A stretch of DNA of 20,497 bases, taken from contig NQOP01000002.1 in NCBI GenBank assembly GCA_003585845.1, positions 61,387-81,883 on the forward strand. The letters are read 5' to 3'. Positions 1 to 8,700 of the stretch are shown piece after piece. The position numbers and the translations under genes were made by a program. Source of the stretch: Bifidobacteriaceae bacterium NR021. GTDB lineage: Bacteria > Actinomycetota > Actinomycetes > Actinomycetales > Bifidobacteriaceae. Under the pieces are notes generated by a model that saw nothing but the letters and a program-made list of their open reading frames with translations, was not told the origin of the DNA and did no database searches. The first letter of the stretch is position 1; each line of letters starts with the position of its first letter.

Positions 1-928
1 CTGGAGATTCAGATTCTGGAGATTCATCAATATTCTTAGCAATATTCTTAGCAATCGCTTTTGCTACTTCTTCTATACTTTCATAAGAACCACCACTTGA
101 AGCATATTGCATATCAAATTTAGGAACAGAATCTAGCAAAGTGCGCGTATATTCGTGCTTAGGATTCGCAAAAATATGCTGAACTTCGCCAAATTCCACA
201 ATATTTCCGCCTTGCATTACATACATTTCATCCGCGAGCGCGCGCACAACACTCATATCGTGCGTAATAATTAACACAGCAAGATGTAATTTCTCCGACA
301 AATTACGTATAAGACGTAAAATATCTCGTTGCGTGGTGATGTCGAGTGCTGTTGTAGGCTCGTCTGCAATCAAAACTTGTGGACGATTTATTAAAGACAT
401 AGCAATCATCGCACGCTGAAGTTGGCCGCCAGAAAGCTCATGCGGATAAGAACGATACACGCGCTCAGCATCACTCAACTCAACCTCGAGAAGCTGCGAA
501 ATAACACGCTTCTTACGCTCTCTTTGGCTAAGTTTTCCTGCTTTTTCAGGATGATATATTAGCGCTTCTTCTATTTGCTTGCCAATTGTTTTCACAGGAT
601 TAAACGCACTGGACGGCTCCTGAAAAATCATGCCAATCATACCACCGCGAATCAAATCGTAAGGCGCATTTTCGCTTAGTAAATCTATGGCAGATTCGTT
701 GGCATAAGTAGCGTTAAGAAGCGCGCTTCCTTCAACTTTCGCAGAGTCTGAAAGCAAACCCATAAGAGCCAGTGCAGTAAGCGACTTTCCGGAGCCGGAC
801 TCACCCACTAAAGCCGAAACTTCGCCCGCACTCATACGTAACGATATATCTCGCGTAATTTGACGACCGCCAATCGAAATCGACATTCCGTCGACACTTA
901 TAACAACTTCTTCTTTCGCACCAGTCAC
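1..928 (-). CDS. Peptide/nickel ABC transporter ATP-binding protein (C-terminus beyond window)
   Basis: This is the ATPase that would power the importer encoded just upstream. From a GTG start the visible 309 codons show Walker A GESGSGKS (residues 42-49), signature LSGGQLQR near residue 166, Walker B VLIADEPT near 185-192 and an H-loop ITHD near 222, all in the right order for an OppD/DppD-type domain. The GTG is chosen because AGGTGA lies just before it and the stop of the binding-protein gene is only 6 bp upstream, so the two are co-translated. After the ABC domain comes a low-complexity stretch (KAIAKNIAKNI, then ESPESESP) encoded by short tandem repeats. It resembles a linker, so the protein may be a DppD-DppF fusion with a second ABC domain outside the window; this cannot be verified here. 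Substrate is inferred only from family. Confidence 0.9.
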   Translation of the reverse strand, partial: MTGAKEEVVISVDGMSISIGGRQITRDISLRMSAGEVSALVGESGSGKSLTALALMGLLSDSAKVEGSALLNATYANESAIDLLSENAPYDLIRGGMIGMIFQEPSSAFNPVKTIGKQIEEALIYHPEKAGKLSQRERKKRVISQLLEVELSDAERVYRSYPHELSGGQLQRAMIAMSLINRPQVLIADEPTTALDITTQRDILRLIRNLSEKLHLAVLIITHDMSVVRALADEMYVMQGGNIVEFGEVQHIFANPKHEYTRTLLDSVPKFDMQYASSGGSYESIEEVAKAIAKNIAKNIDESPESESP

Positions 929-934
929 AACTAA

Positions 935-2644
935 TCACCTCTTCAAAGATACAGCGGCGTAATTTAGGTACGCAGGGAAACTTCCGATGTAGAAATTCTC
1001 CACGTCACTTCCGTGAATAAACGTATTATGCGAGTAAATAAGCGGCACAACCGGCGAATCAGCCATAATAGTGCGGTCTGCTTGCTGCCACAATTTTTCC
1101 GCTTCGTGCGAGTCAACAGTTTGTATTGCTTTTCTAAGCAGGGCATCTACTTTAGGATTCGAATAACGAGAAATATTCCAGTTACCGCCGCCAATTTGCG
1201 AAGAATCAAAAAGCGGTCCCAAATTCGCAAAAGCAGAAGGAAAATCAGGCTGCCACGAAGCCAAAGCCAAATCGTAATCTCCGGAATTTGACGTAATTGC
1301 GTCCGTAAAGTTTACTGCGTCAACGGTTTTAATAGTTACTTTTATGCCGGCGCGCTGCAAGCTGGATTGCACAGAAGAAGCTACTTGCGTTTGATCCGGA
1401 CGCGCAATAAGGCTCAACTTAATACCAGTTTGACCCGATTTTTTCAACAGTTGTTTAGCTTTCTCAACATTTCCGCGAGGATCTTCAGAATACAAATTAA
1501 ACTGCTTCCTGCCCGAAATACCAGGCGTAATAAGCGTTGTCGCAAAACCGCCAGCAATTGAGCCGCCCTTCGCAGTGCGGTACGACTGCTTATCAACCGC
1601 ATACTGAATCGCTTTTCGAATATTGATATCCGTTATTCTGCGCGTATTCATAGCCAAATATTCAAGAGCACCGTCACTACTTGTAGTGAGCAAGCTTCGT
1701 GACTTAGGGTTTGCTTGAGCCTGCGCAAGCTGAGCAGGCGGCACGAAATCAGCCAAAAATGCGGATTTTGTATCCGAATTTCCTTGAATCATCGACTGAG
1801 CTGAAACAGTAGTATCCGAACCAAGTTTCCACACAATTTCATTAGGACCGGCTGTGCGAGTACTGTCGAGCTTGGAATCCCAATACTTATTGCGTTGCAT
1901 TACAACTTGCTTTCCAACTTCGTTTTGCACAATTCGGTATGGTCCGGAAGCTTTAGGATGCTTTGAATACGTTTGCGCGTCGCCAGAATTCGTTGGAACT
2001 GGCACAAATGCTGCCAAAGACGCAACCCAAGGCCAATCTGCAAACGGAGCTTTTAAGTGGAAAATAATAGTTTGATCGTCTGGAGTTTCAATGGAATCAA
2101 GCGACTTTCCACTAAAAGGACCGTCATAATTTTCTCCACCAACAAGAAGAGTCTTATGGTAGCTAAAACCGCCGCTTAAAGAATCAGCAAAAGAGCGCTC
2201 AATGCCGAATTTAATATCACGCGAAGTAATCTCACTTCCATCTTCGTACTTGACACCCTTCTTAAGCGTGTACTTCCAAGTTTTGCCGCCGTCGCTTGTG
2301 GTGCCGGTATCCGTTGCCAAATCTGGAACAACGCGCGTTTCGTCGACTGAATTTGGACTCACTTTCCAAGTTGTAAGCGCGCGGAATATGAAATTATTCG
2401 ACGTAATCGGCAAACCTTGGCTGCGAGCTGGATCGAAATTCATATTCGTATTTGACGTAAATATTGTAAGAGTTCCGCCTTTTTTCGGATTAGAATTTAG
2501 CACAGAAGCGTTCGTAATACTTGTTTTCCCAGAGTTGTAATTTGTGCAAGCTGAAAGCGAAAATAGTGAAATTGTAAGTAGTGAAAAAGCTGCTGTTGAA
2601 GCAAAAATTTTCTTTGAAACCGTATTATTTTTGAAAATGAACAT
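935..2644 (-). CDS. Extracellular solute-binding protein, family 5 (oligopeptide/dipeptide-binding lipoprotein)
   Basis: The binding lipoprotein of the importer, expected to be tethered to the outer face of the membrane and to deliver peptides to the permeases. It has 569 residues, usual for the family. The N-terminus has a basic stretch, a hydrophobic segment and lipobox LSAC with the lipidated cysteine at residue 33. The SBP_bac_5 fold is supported by the typical block WKYTLKKGVKYEDGSEIT (around residues 122-140) and by 'NIRKAIQYAVDKQ' further on. The ATG is preceded by AAGGGG at a normal distance. It sits between the permease gene (173 bp upstream) and the ATPase (6 bp downstream). A terminator-like hairpin and an AT-rich stretch separate it from the permeases, so it may also have its own promoter. 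Exact ligand unknown. Confidence 0.93.
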   Translation of the reverse strand: MFIFKNNTVSKKIFASTAAFSLLTISLFSLSACTNYNSGKTSITNASVLNSNPKKGGTLTIFTSNTNMNFDPARSQGLPITSNNFIFRALTTWKVSPNSVDETRVVPDLATDTGTTSDGGKTWKYTLKKGVKYEDGSEITSRDIKFGIERSFADSLSGGFSYHKTLLVGGENYDGPFSGKSLDSIETPDDQTIIFHLKAPFADWPWVASLAAFVPVPTNSGDAQTYSKHPKASGPYRIVQNEVGKQVVMQRNKYWDSKLDSTRTAGPNEIVWKLGSDTTVSAQSMIQGNSDTKSAFLADFVPPAQLAQAQANPKSRSLLTTSSDGALEYLAMNTRRITDINIRKAIQYAVDKQSYRTAKGGSIAGGFATTLITPGISGRKQFNLYSEDPRGNVEKAKQLLKKSGQTGIKLSLIARPDQTQVASSVQSSLQRAGIKVTIKTVDAVNFTDAITSNSGDYDLALASWQPDFPSAFANLGPLFDSSQIGGGNWNISRYSNPKVDALLRKAIQTVDSHEAEKLWQQADRTIMADSPVVPLIYSHNTFIHGSDVENFYIGSFPAYLNYAAVSLKR

Positions 2645-2733
2645 AATAATCCCCTTATTTCTTTAATCTTTTATATTTAAAATTTAATTCTTTAAAACTC
2701 GCGCATATGCTGTTTAACATTTTTGAACTTGAG

Positions 2734-2795
2734 AAAAAGTGAGCGAGCTGACACGAGCAGCATCAAGCAGACGCAAGCGCTTAGTACTCGCCCAC
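2734..2795 (-). terminator. Terminator-like hairpin between permease and binding-protein genes
   Basis: On the minus strand, arms 2787-2795 (GTGGGCGAG) and 2739-2747 (CTCGCTCAC) pair over 9 bp with one G-T wobble. Five T's follow directly. The loop of about 39 nt is long and can fold further, so the element is less typical than the other terminators in the window. It could lower read-through from permeases into the binding-protein gene, or protect mRNA ends. Confidence 0.45.
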
Positions 2796-2817
2796 TAACA
2801 ATTTCACTCAAAAAGCA

Positions 2818-3939
2818 CTAACAGACTGCGGCGCGAGGATCAACGAAGCGATAACAGACGTCAACCACAAGATTCGCAACAATCACAAGCGCAGCCGCAA
2901 ACAGCGTCACACCAACAAGCACCTGCAAATCAAGATTTTTCACCGAATCAAGAAGCAGCGAACCCAAACCTTGCATAGAGAAAACGCGCTCAGTTATTAC
3001 AGCACCACCAAGCAAACCGCCCAAATCCAAGCCAAACATAGTCAGCACAGGAAGCATCGCATTAGGCATCGCGTGACGCGTTATAGCTTTCGAACGCGGC
3101 ATGCCCTTAGCTAAAGCAGTACGCATATAATCCTGCTGCAACTCGTCAAGCATGTGAGCGCGAGTAAGTCGCGTATAGTATGCCGCGTTAAGAAGCACCA
3201 AAACAAGCCACGGAAGAAGCAGGTGTTGAAGCCAATCTAAAGGACTTTCCGCAAAACTTATGTAACCACCCGTAGGAAAAATCGGCAAATAAACTGCAAA
3301 AGCAAGTATTGCAAGCATTCCAATTAAATATGCTGGAGATGAAATCCCTACAGACGAAAGCGCTCGAAGCGCGCGGTCAATAAAAGATCCTTCTTTTGCA
3401 GCAGAAATAACTCCAGTTGCAACGCCCACAGTAAGCCAAAGAACCGCAGCACCAGTTGCCAACGAAGCAGTTACCACGAAACGACTCATAATAAGATTAG
3501 TTACAGGCTCGTTTAGCGTAAACGACCATCCTAAACATGGACCAGCGCACACGATAGTAGCTCCAGCACTATTTGTGAACTTGCGCCCGAAGAATATGCC
3601 ACGAATATAACTGCCAAGTTGCTCATACCAAGGCGCGTCCGTGCCCATAAATGCGGAAACTCGAGCCAAACGCTCAGGAGTGCAAGGCTTTCCGCAAGCA
3701 AGTTGCGCAGGATTGGCAGGAAGCATAAAGAAAATAAGGAATAGCACGACTGCAATCAGCGTTAAAACAAGTATTGCGCTTGCTGCGCGCTTGCCAATAA
3801 AAACAAGAAAATCGGAAATCTTGCCGATTATTCGCGAATTGGCAGCAGATTTATTAATGCTGATTTTCGGTGTATTGATTATATTTTGTTGCGCATTTTG
3901 CGCATTCTGCGTATTTTGAGTATTTTGCTTGTTACTCAT
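2818..3939 (-). CDS. ABC transporter permease, DppB/OppB-like
   Basis: One of two membrane subunits of the peptide importer. Its 373 residues begin with a low-complexity Asn/Gln-rich cytoplasmic tail (residues 2-25), then a first membrane segment (about 52-74). A large external loop follows with two CxxxC pairs (C82/C86 and C131/C135), then the transmembrane domain of the BPD_transp_1 type. The ATPase-docking EAA loop is visible as ALAKGMPRSKAITRHAMPNA (275-294), followed by the usual GLGSLLLDSV stretch. The cysteine pairs are external and could form disulfides; similar pairs occur, to my knowledge, in actinobacterial members of this subfamily. The start overlaps the stop of the upstream permease in an ATGA arrangement (3936-3939), so the two are translationally coupled. 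Confidence 0.93.
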   Translation of the reverse strand: MSNKQNTQNTQNAQNAQQNIINTPKISINKSAANSRIIGKISDFLVFIGKRAASAILVLTLIAVVLFLIFFMLPANPAQLACGKPCTPERLARVSAFMGTDAPWYEQLGSYIRGIFFGRKFTNSAGATIVCAGPCLGWSFTLNEPVTNLIMSRFVVTASLATGAAVLWLTVGVATGVISAAKEGSFIDRALRALSSVGISSPAYLIGMLAILAFAVYLPIFPTGGYISFAESPLDWLQHLLLPWLVLVLLNAAYYTRLTRAHMLDELQQDYMRTALAKGMPRSKAITRHAMPNAMLPVLTMFGLDLGGLLGGAVITERVFSMQGLGSLLLDSVKNLDLQVLVGVTLFAAALVIVANLVVDVCYRFVDPRAAVC

Positions 3940-4868
3940 TCCGTCACCGCCTTTTTGGAAGCTCGCGGCTGAAGAGCACTAGCCAAACCGTCACCAACGA
4001 GATTAAAGCCGAAAGTAAGCAAGAAGAGCGCAATTCCAGGGAAAAGAAGATACCAAGGATCAACCAAAACCCACTGAACTGCATCCGCAATAGCGCGTCC
4101 CCACGAAGGCGAAGGCGGATTCATGCCAACACCAAGGAACGACAGCGCAGCCTCCGCTCCAATGCGACCAGGAATAAGAAAAGTCACATTCACCAAAAGA
4201 AGAGGCAACATATTAGGCATTATCTGCTCACGCAAAATATGCCATGTGTTCGCACCCATTACGTAAGAAGCCACAGTGAAATTGCGAGTTTTTAGCGAAA
4301 GCGTTTGCGCTCTAACCAAACGAGCGATGCTTGGCCAGCCAAAGAAGCCTAAAACAAGCGTTAGCAGAATCGGCCGCGGGAAATTTTGCGGCACAACTGC
4401 AGACAGCGCAATTGCAAAAATCAGGAATGGAAAACCGAAGAACACATCCATCGTGCGAGAAAGCAAAGTGTCTGCGAAACCACCGAAATACCCTGCAATC
4501 ATGCCGATTAGAATGCCAAGAAATAGCGAAATTACAGTAGAAGCAATGCCAATCCCAAGAGAAACGCGCGCTCCATGCGAAATAATCGCGAAAATATCAA
4601 GACCACGAAGCGGAGTTACACCGAACCAATGTTGGAAACTAATACCCCCCTGGCCTACTGGAACTGAGTTGGAATCTAATATTTCCGGATGCTCAGAGTA
4701 AGGATTATTGCCAGTAATTGCTGTAAAAACGTCGGCAAAAATAGCCAAAATCGCAAAAATAGCAATAATTACAGTTCCAGCAACAATGCCGGTATTAGTC
4801 CTTGCAAGAACGGTGACGCCAGATGAATCACGCTTATAGCGTGAACGAAATACACCGACCCTTCTCAT
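3936..4868 (-). CDS. ABC transporter permease, DppC/OppC-like
   Basis: Second membrane subunit of the peptide importer, 310 residues. An N-terminal segment of the OppC_N type (first membrane helix about 28-50) precedes the transmembrane domain. The EAA loop is visible around residues 201-222 (GANTWHILREQIMPNMLP), followed by the family block EAALSFLGVGMNPPSPSWGR (239-258). It is the first gene of the operon; DppC-before-DppB is the reverse of the common order. The start is awkward: the ATG at 4868 has an in-frame stop (TGA) three codons upstream and no good Shine-Dalgarno at the right distance. A strong AGGTGA serves instead another ATG at 4878, in a different frame. Either coupling through that short reading frame or a one-base indel near the start could explain this. 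Confidence 0.9.
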   Translation of the reverse strand: MRRVGVFRSRYKRDSSGVTVLARTNTGIVAGTVIIAIFAILAIFADVFTAITGNNPYSEHPEILDSNSVPVGQGGISFQHWFGVTPLRGLDIFAIISHGARVSLGIGIASTVISLFLGILIGMIAGYFGGFADTLLSRTMDVFFGFPFLIFAIALSAVVPQNFPRPILLTLVLGFFGWPSIARLVRAQTLSLKTRNFTVASYVMGANTWHILREQIMPNMLPLLLVNVTFLIPGRIGAEAALSFLGVGMNPPSPSWGRAIADAVQWVLVDPWYLLFPGIALFLLTFGFNLVGDGLASALQPRASKKAVTE

Positions 4869-4878
4869 CTTTACTCAT
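4834..4878 (-). CDS. Possible 14-codon leader ORF overlapping the permease start
   Basis: A short frame MSKDEKGRCISFTL begins at an ATG placed 4 nt after AGGTGA (4888-4883) and ends with TAA inside the permease gene. It has a better ribosome site than the permease itself, so ribosomes terminating here could restart at the nearby permease ATG. It may equally be the real permease N-terminus disrupted by a single-base difference. No homology is claimed. Confidence 0.3.
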   Translation of the reverse strand: MSKDEKGRCISFTL

Positions 4879-4929
4879 TTCGTCACCTGCACTTTCTTTT
4901 TGAATATCATGCAATATAAATTAACGCAA

Positions 4930-4956
4930 AATACAAATCGAGTAAAAATTTGTATT
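4930..4956. promoter_or_regulatory. Inverted repeat in the divergent upstream region of the ABC operon
   Basis: Perfect 9-bp arms AATACAAAT (4930-4938) and ATTTGTATT (4948-4956) are separated by 9 nt. The element lies about 50-80 bp upstream of the permease start, within the 280-bp divergent region shared with the toxin gene. It has no T-tract after it, so an operator is more likely than a terminator. The binding protein is unknown. Confidence 0.4.
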
Positions 4957-5106
4957 GTTGTCTTATCGAGACTATAGGAACCCATAGAACTTTAGGAAGT
5001 AGAGTGTCGCATTGAGCTTGCTTCTATAAATAGCCTTTAACCACAATGCGTAAAAAATCTAGGAAAACTAATTTAAAGAATTTACTATAAACATCACCAA
5101 ACAAAG

Positions 5107-5140
5107 ATAGCTTCAAGTTGATGCTATTTTACGTTAAAAT
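5107..5140 (+). promoter_or_regulatory. Toxin-antitoxin promoter with overlapping palindromic operator
   Basis: A near-perfect 21-bp palindrome centred on base 5117 (ATAGC-t-TCAA-g-TTGA-t-GCTAT, 9 of 10 possible pairs) overlaps a weak -35 (TTCAAG, 5112-5117). That hexamer is 17 bp from -10 TAAAAT (5135-5140). The start codon follows 18 bp later. TA promoters are commonly repressed by their antitoxin at such palindromes; that this one is used so is inference. Confidence 0.5.
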
Positions 5141-5158
5141 TGACGATAGAAGGTGATG

Positions 5159-5434
5159 ATGTATTTTGAATACGATCCTGCAAAGAGCTTAAAAAATTTA
5201 GCTAAACACGGTATCAGTTTCAAAAGAGCTCAAATACTTTGGAATAATGAAATAACTGAAATCGAATCCAAAAATTCAGGCAATGATGACTCTCGCTACT
5301 TAGTTTTTGGAAAGATAGACAGCAAACATTGGACTGCGGTAATAACAAAAAGAAATAATCGAATTCGTATTATTTCTGTAAGAAGATCACGTAAAAAGGA
5401 GGAACAATATTATGAAAAACACCACAAAGAGTAA
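5159..5434 (+). CDS. brnT: BrnT family toxin (DUF497, RelE-like ribonuclease fold)
   Basis: A small basic protein of about 91 residues. It shows the family's N-terminal block FEYDPAKSLKNLAKHGISF and C-terminal block RIRIISVRRSRKKEE, which fit the BrnT pattern (WDxxKxxxNxxKHGxxF ... RxISxRxAxxxE). BrnT proteins are RNA-cleaving toxins that arrest growth and are neutralised by a ribbon-helix-helix antitoxin encoded downstream; that is family knowledge. I prefer the ATG at 5159 over GTG 5153 and ATG 5156 because AGAAGG (5148-5153) is then 5 nt away. The gene overlaps the next one by 23 bp, as is usual in these modules. It is more AT-rich than neighbouring housekeeping genes, and the pair is the only plus-strand gene set here, which fits acquired DNA. 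Confidence 0.85.
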   Translation: MYFEYDPAKSLKNLAKHGISFKRAQILWNNEITEIESKNSGNDDSRYLVFGKIDSKHWTAVITKRNNRIRIISVRRSRKKEEQYYEKHHKE

Positions 5435-5615
5435 AGAAATAAGTGGAAAAGAAATTGATAAAAAATTCGATAACGGTGAAGACGTACTTGAGTACTTTGA
5501 TTTGGAACATCCAACTATACAAAACCACTCGAATGAACAAAAGCACGTCACATTTATTATGCCTGAATGGATATTGAGAATAATGAAATTCTTTAGAATA
5601 GCTACAACGAGGTAG
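5412..5615 (+). CDS. BrnA/CopG-like antitoxin, apparently truncated in its ribbon-helix-helix
   Basis: A 67-residue protein directly downstream of and overlapping the BrnT gene, with an excellent AAGGAGG (5396-5402) before its ATG. The N-terminal part (KEIDKKFDNGEDVLEYFDLEHP) matches the toxin-wrapping region of antitoxins in this arrangement. The strand of the ribbon-helix-helix (VTFIMPEWILRIM) is present, but the protein ends at TTR followed by TAG. Family members typically continue with a TRQ-x-x-I helix, so a CAG-to-TAG change or a larger loss may have removed the second helix; the frame after the TAG is open only for a few codons. It might still neutralise the toxin but bind DNA poorly. 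The call rests on context and motif resemblance. Confidence 0.7.
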   Translation: MKNTTKSKEISGKEIDKKFDNGEDVLEYFDLEHPTIQNHSNEQKHVTFIMPEWILRIMKFFRIATTR

Positions 5616-5641
5616 TCAAATAAAAGAAATAAATAAAAACA

Positions 5642-5682
5642 AAAACGTGCCGACGTATTATTGAAATACACCGGCACGTTTT
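5642..5682. terminator. Bidirectional intrinsic terminator between antitoxin and ileS
   Basis: Arms AAAACGTGCCG (5642-5652) and CGGCACGTTTT (5672-5682) pair over 11 bp, with an inner GTATT/AATAC helix in the loop. A-rich and T-rich flanks on either side make it usable from both strands, between the convergent antitoxin (+) and ileS (-). Confidence 0.85.
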
Positions 5683-5710
5683 GTTTAGTTAGCTAGCTGT
5701 TAGTTGTGTT

Positions 5711-8700
5711 TTACGCGCGCTTAACAGTTACGCTAAGCTCAGTTGCGCTAGAATCAGCCTCAACAACCTCGAAGCTCGTAGCCAAAGTCTCCTCCGCAAT
5801 CAAATCGCGGAACTGCTCAACTTTAGCAACGTCCGAAGCTGGCACGCTCAAAGTCAAAGCGATTCGGTCACTAATATCCAAACCGTTCTCCTTACGAGCA
5901 TCTTGAACAGCGCGAATAGCATCGCGAGCGTAACCTTCAGCAAGCAAATCGCTAGTCAAAGCAGTGTCGAGCATAACGAAACCGCCAGTTGGCATTGCAG
6001 CAGAAGCCGTATTTTGAGCCGCTTGAGCATCCGAAGACTCAACGCGATTAACAAGCTCATATTCGCCTTCAACAAGCGCAACTTCGCCGTTTGGAGTCTG
6101 AACAACAGGAGCGCCAGACTCGTTCACATGCCAATCGCCACTCTTAGAAGACTTAATAGCAAACTGCACTTGCTTACCCAAACGAGGACCAGCCGCGCGC
6201 GCGTTCACCTTAAGCTCGTGAACAATCTTCAAACCGTGTTCGCTTGCACCCTGCAAAGTGCAGAATGTAACATTCTTCACGTTAAGCTCGCGCTCAAGCA
6301 CCTGCTCGTAAGGCTCTACAGCGGCAGTATTTTCTGCAACAACAGTCAAGTTTGCCAACGGCTGGCGCACACGCAACTGTTCCGCCTTACGCAACGAAAG
6401 CGCAGAAGACACAACCTCGCGAACCTTATCCATAGCAGCAACCAAAGCATCGTCGTGCGCAAGAACAGCACCAAGCTCAGTAACTTCGCCAGCCTTAGGA
6501 TTTGGCTCACCATCCGAAAGAGTCTCAGGCTCAACCAAATAAGGCCAATCAGCCAAATGCACGGATTCGCCGCCGGTAAGACCGCGCCACACAGCCTCCG
6601 CTTCCATAGGAGCAAGAGGAGCAATCGTGCGCATGAACACTTCCAGAACAGTGTAAAGCGTGTTGAAAGCAGTCTCGTCTTCATTCCAGAAGCGGTCACG
6701 GCTGCCACGAATATACCAATTCGTAAGCACGTCAATAAAATCGCCAACTGCCGCGCAAGCATCGCTAATCGCAAACTCGTTCAAGCACTTTTCTACGCGC
6801 TCAACAAGCAAACGCGTGCGAGCAAGCAAGTAGCGATCCATGTTGCAAAGTCCTGCAACCTCGTCCGCGCGAAGGCGACGAGCATCGTAGCCCTTACCAC
6901 CGTTTGCAGCGTTTGCATACAGCGTGAAGAAGTAATACGAGCTCCAAACTGGAAGCATAACCTGACGAACCGTATCCCTAATGCCGTCTGCAGTCACAAT
7001 CAAATTGCCACCGCGCAAAATTGGCGAAGACATAAGGAACCAGCGCATTGCGTCAGAACCATATTCGTTGAAAACGCCGTTCACATCAGGGTAATTGCGC
7101 AAATGCTTACTCATCTTCTGACCGTCGGAACCAAGCACAATACCGTGGCAAATCACGTTCTTATAAGCCGGGCGGTCGAATAGAGCCGTAGCCATAATGT
7201 GAAGCGTGTAGAACCAACCACGAGTCTGACCAATATACTCAACGATGTAATCGCATGGGAAGTGCTCTTCGAAGAATTCCTTATTTTCAAACGGATAATG
7301 GAACTGCGCGAAAGGCATGGAACCAGACTCAAACCAGCAGTCGAGAACGTCCGTAATACGGTGCATTTGCGACTTTCCGGTAGGATCGTCTGGATTTGGA
7401 CGAGTAAGGCGATCGATATACGGGCGGTGCATATTCACATTGCCGTCGTCGTCGCGCGGATAGTCGCCAAAATCAGCCTTAAGTTCTTCCAAAGAGCCGT
7501 ACACGTCTACGCGAGGATACTTTGGATCGTCACTCACCCACACTGGGATTGGCGAACCCCAGAAGCGATTACGGCTAATCGACCAGTCGCGCGCGTTAGA
7601 AAGCCACTTACCAAACTGGCCGTCCTTAACGTTTCCAGGAATCCAATTAATCTCCTGATTAAGCTCTAGCAAGCGCTTCTTAATCTTCGTAACAGACACA
7701 AACCAGCTAGAAACAGGCTTATAAATAAGCGGAGTTGCGCAACGCCAGCAGTGAGGATAGCTGTGCACATAGCTTTTTTCTTGGAATAGCAACGCGCGCT
7801 GATCTTCCGGCATTTGAGCAAGCGGACCGTCTCCTGCACGCAAGTTACGCAAAATAGGCAAGTTGGCGTCGAAAACGTACAAGCCTTCGTAATCTGGGCA
7901 GTCGCTTGTAAACTTGCAGCCTGCGTCGAGCACGTCAACGCTGCGAATTTCGTGCGCGTTAAGCGTGTTCATATCGTCCTCGCCGTAAGGAGCCTGGTGA
8001 ACAAGGCCAGTACCTTCAGCGGTGTCAACATAATCTGCTGTGAAAATCGTAAAAGCGTTAGGACCAGGAGTACCACCCTCGGCGAGCGCAGAATCGCTTG
8101 CAAAGTATGGGAACACTGGGTAGTAGCGCCAGCCTGCCATCTCAGCACCCTTAAGTTCGCGCACAACCTCGTAGTTTTCGCCAAGTTCCTTAGTGTAGGA
8201 GCCGAGCAAAGGCTTACCGATGTAGAACTTTTTGCCTGCGAACTTGCCTTCAGTTGGACGAACTTCCACGTAGTCGATGTCTGCGCCGACTACGATTGCG
8301 AAGTTAGTTGGAACGGTCCAAGGAGTAGTGGTCCAGAAGACTGCGTAAGCGTCGTCTTCGTCACGAAGCTTAACAGCGACGGAAACGGTGGTATCCTGAC
8401 GATTCTGGTACACGTCCGCATCCATGCGAAGCTCGTGGGCGCTGAGCGGAGTCTGGTCCTTAGGGCAGTACGGAAGCACGCGGTAACCCTTGTAAGCCAA
8501 GCCCTTATCATAAAGCTGCTTAAATGCCCACATTACGGATTCCATGTATGGAATGTTCAGCGTCTTGTAGCCGCGCTCAAAATCAACCCAACGAGCCTGA
8601 CGATGTACGTAGTTTTGCCACTCGTTGGTGTACTTCAAAACGCTGGCACGGCAAGCATCGTTGAACTTCGCGATGCCCATTTTTTCGATTTGCTCAACAG

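Noticed and set aside
4645..4650. Six-C run in the DppC-like permease as a phase-variation site
   Set aside because: Too short to be notably unstable, and codes for normal residues in an intact frame.
5008..5050. CGCATTG ... CAATGCG inverted repeat in the divergent intergenic region
   Set aside because: Only 7-bp arms with a 29-nt loop; could be chance in AT-rich DNA.
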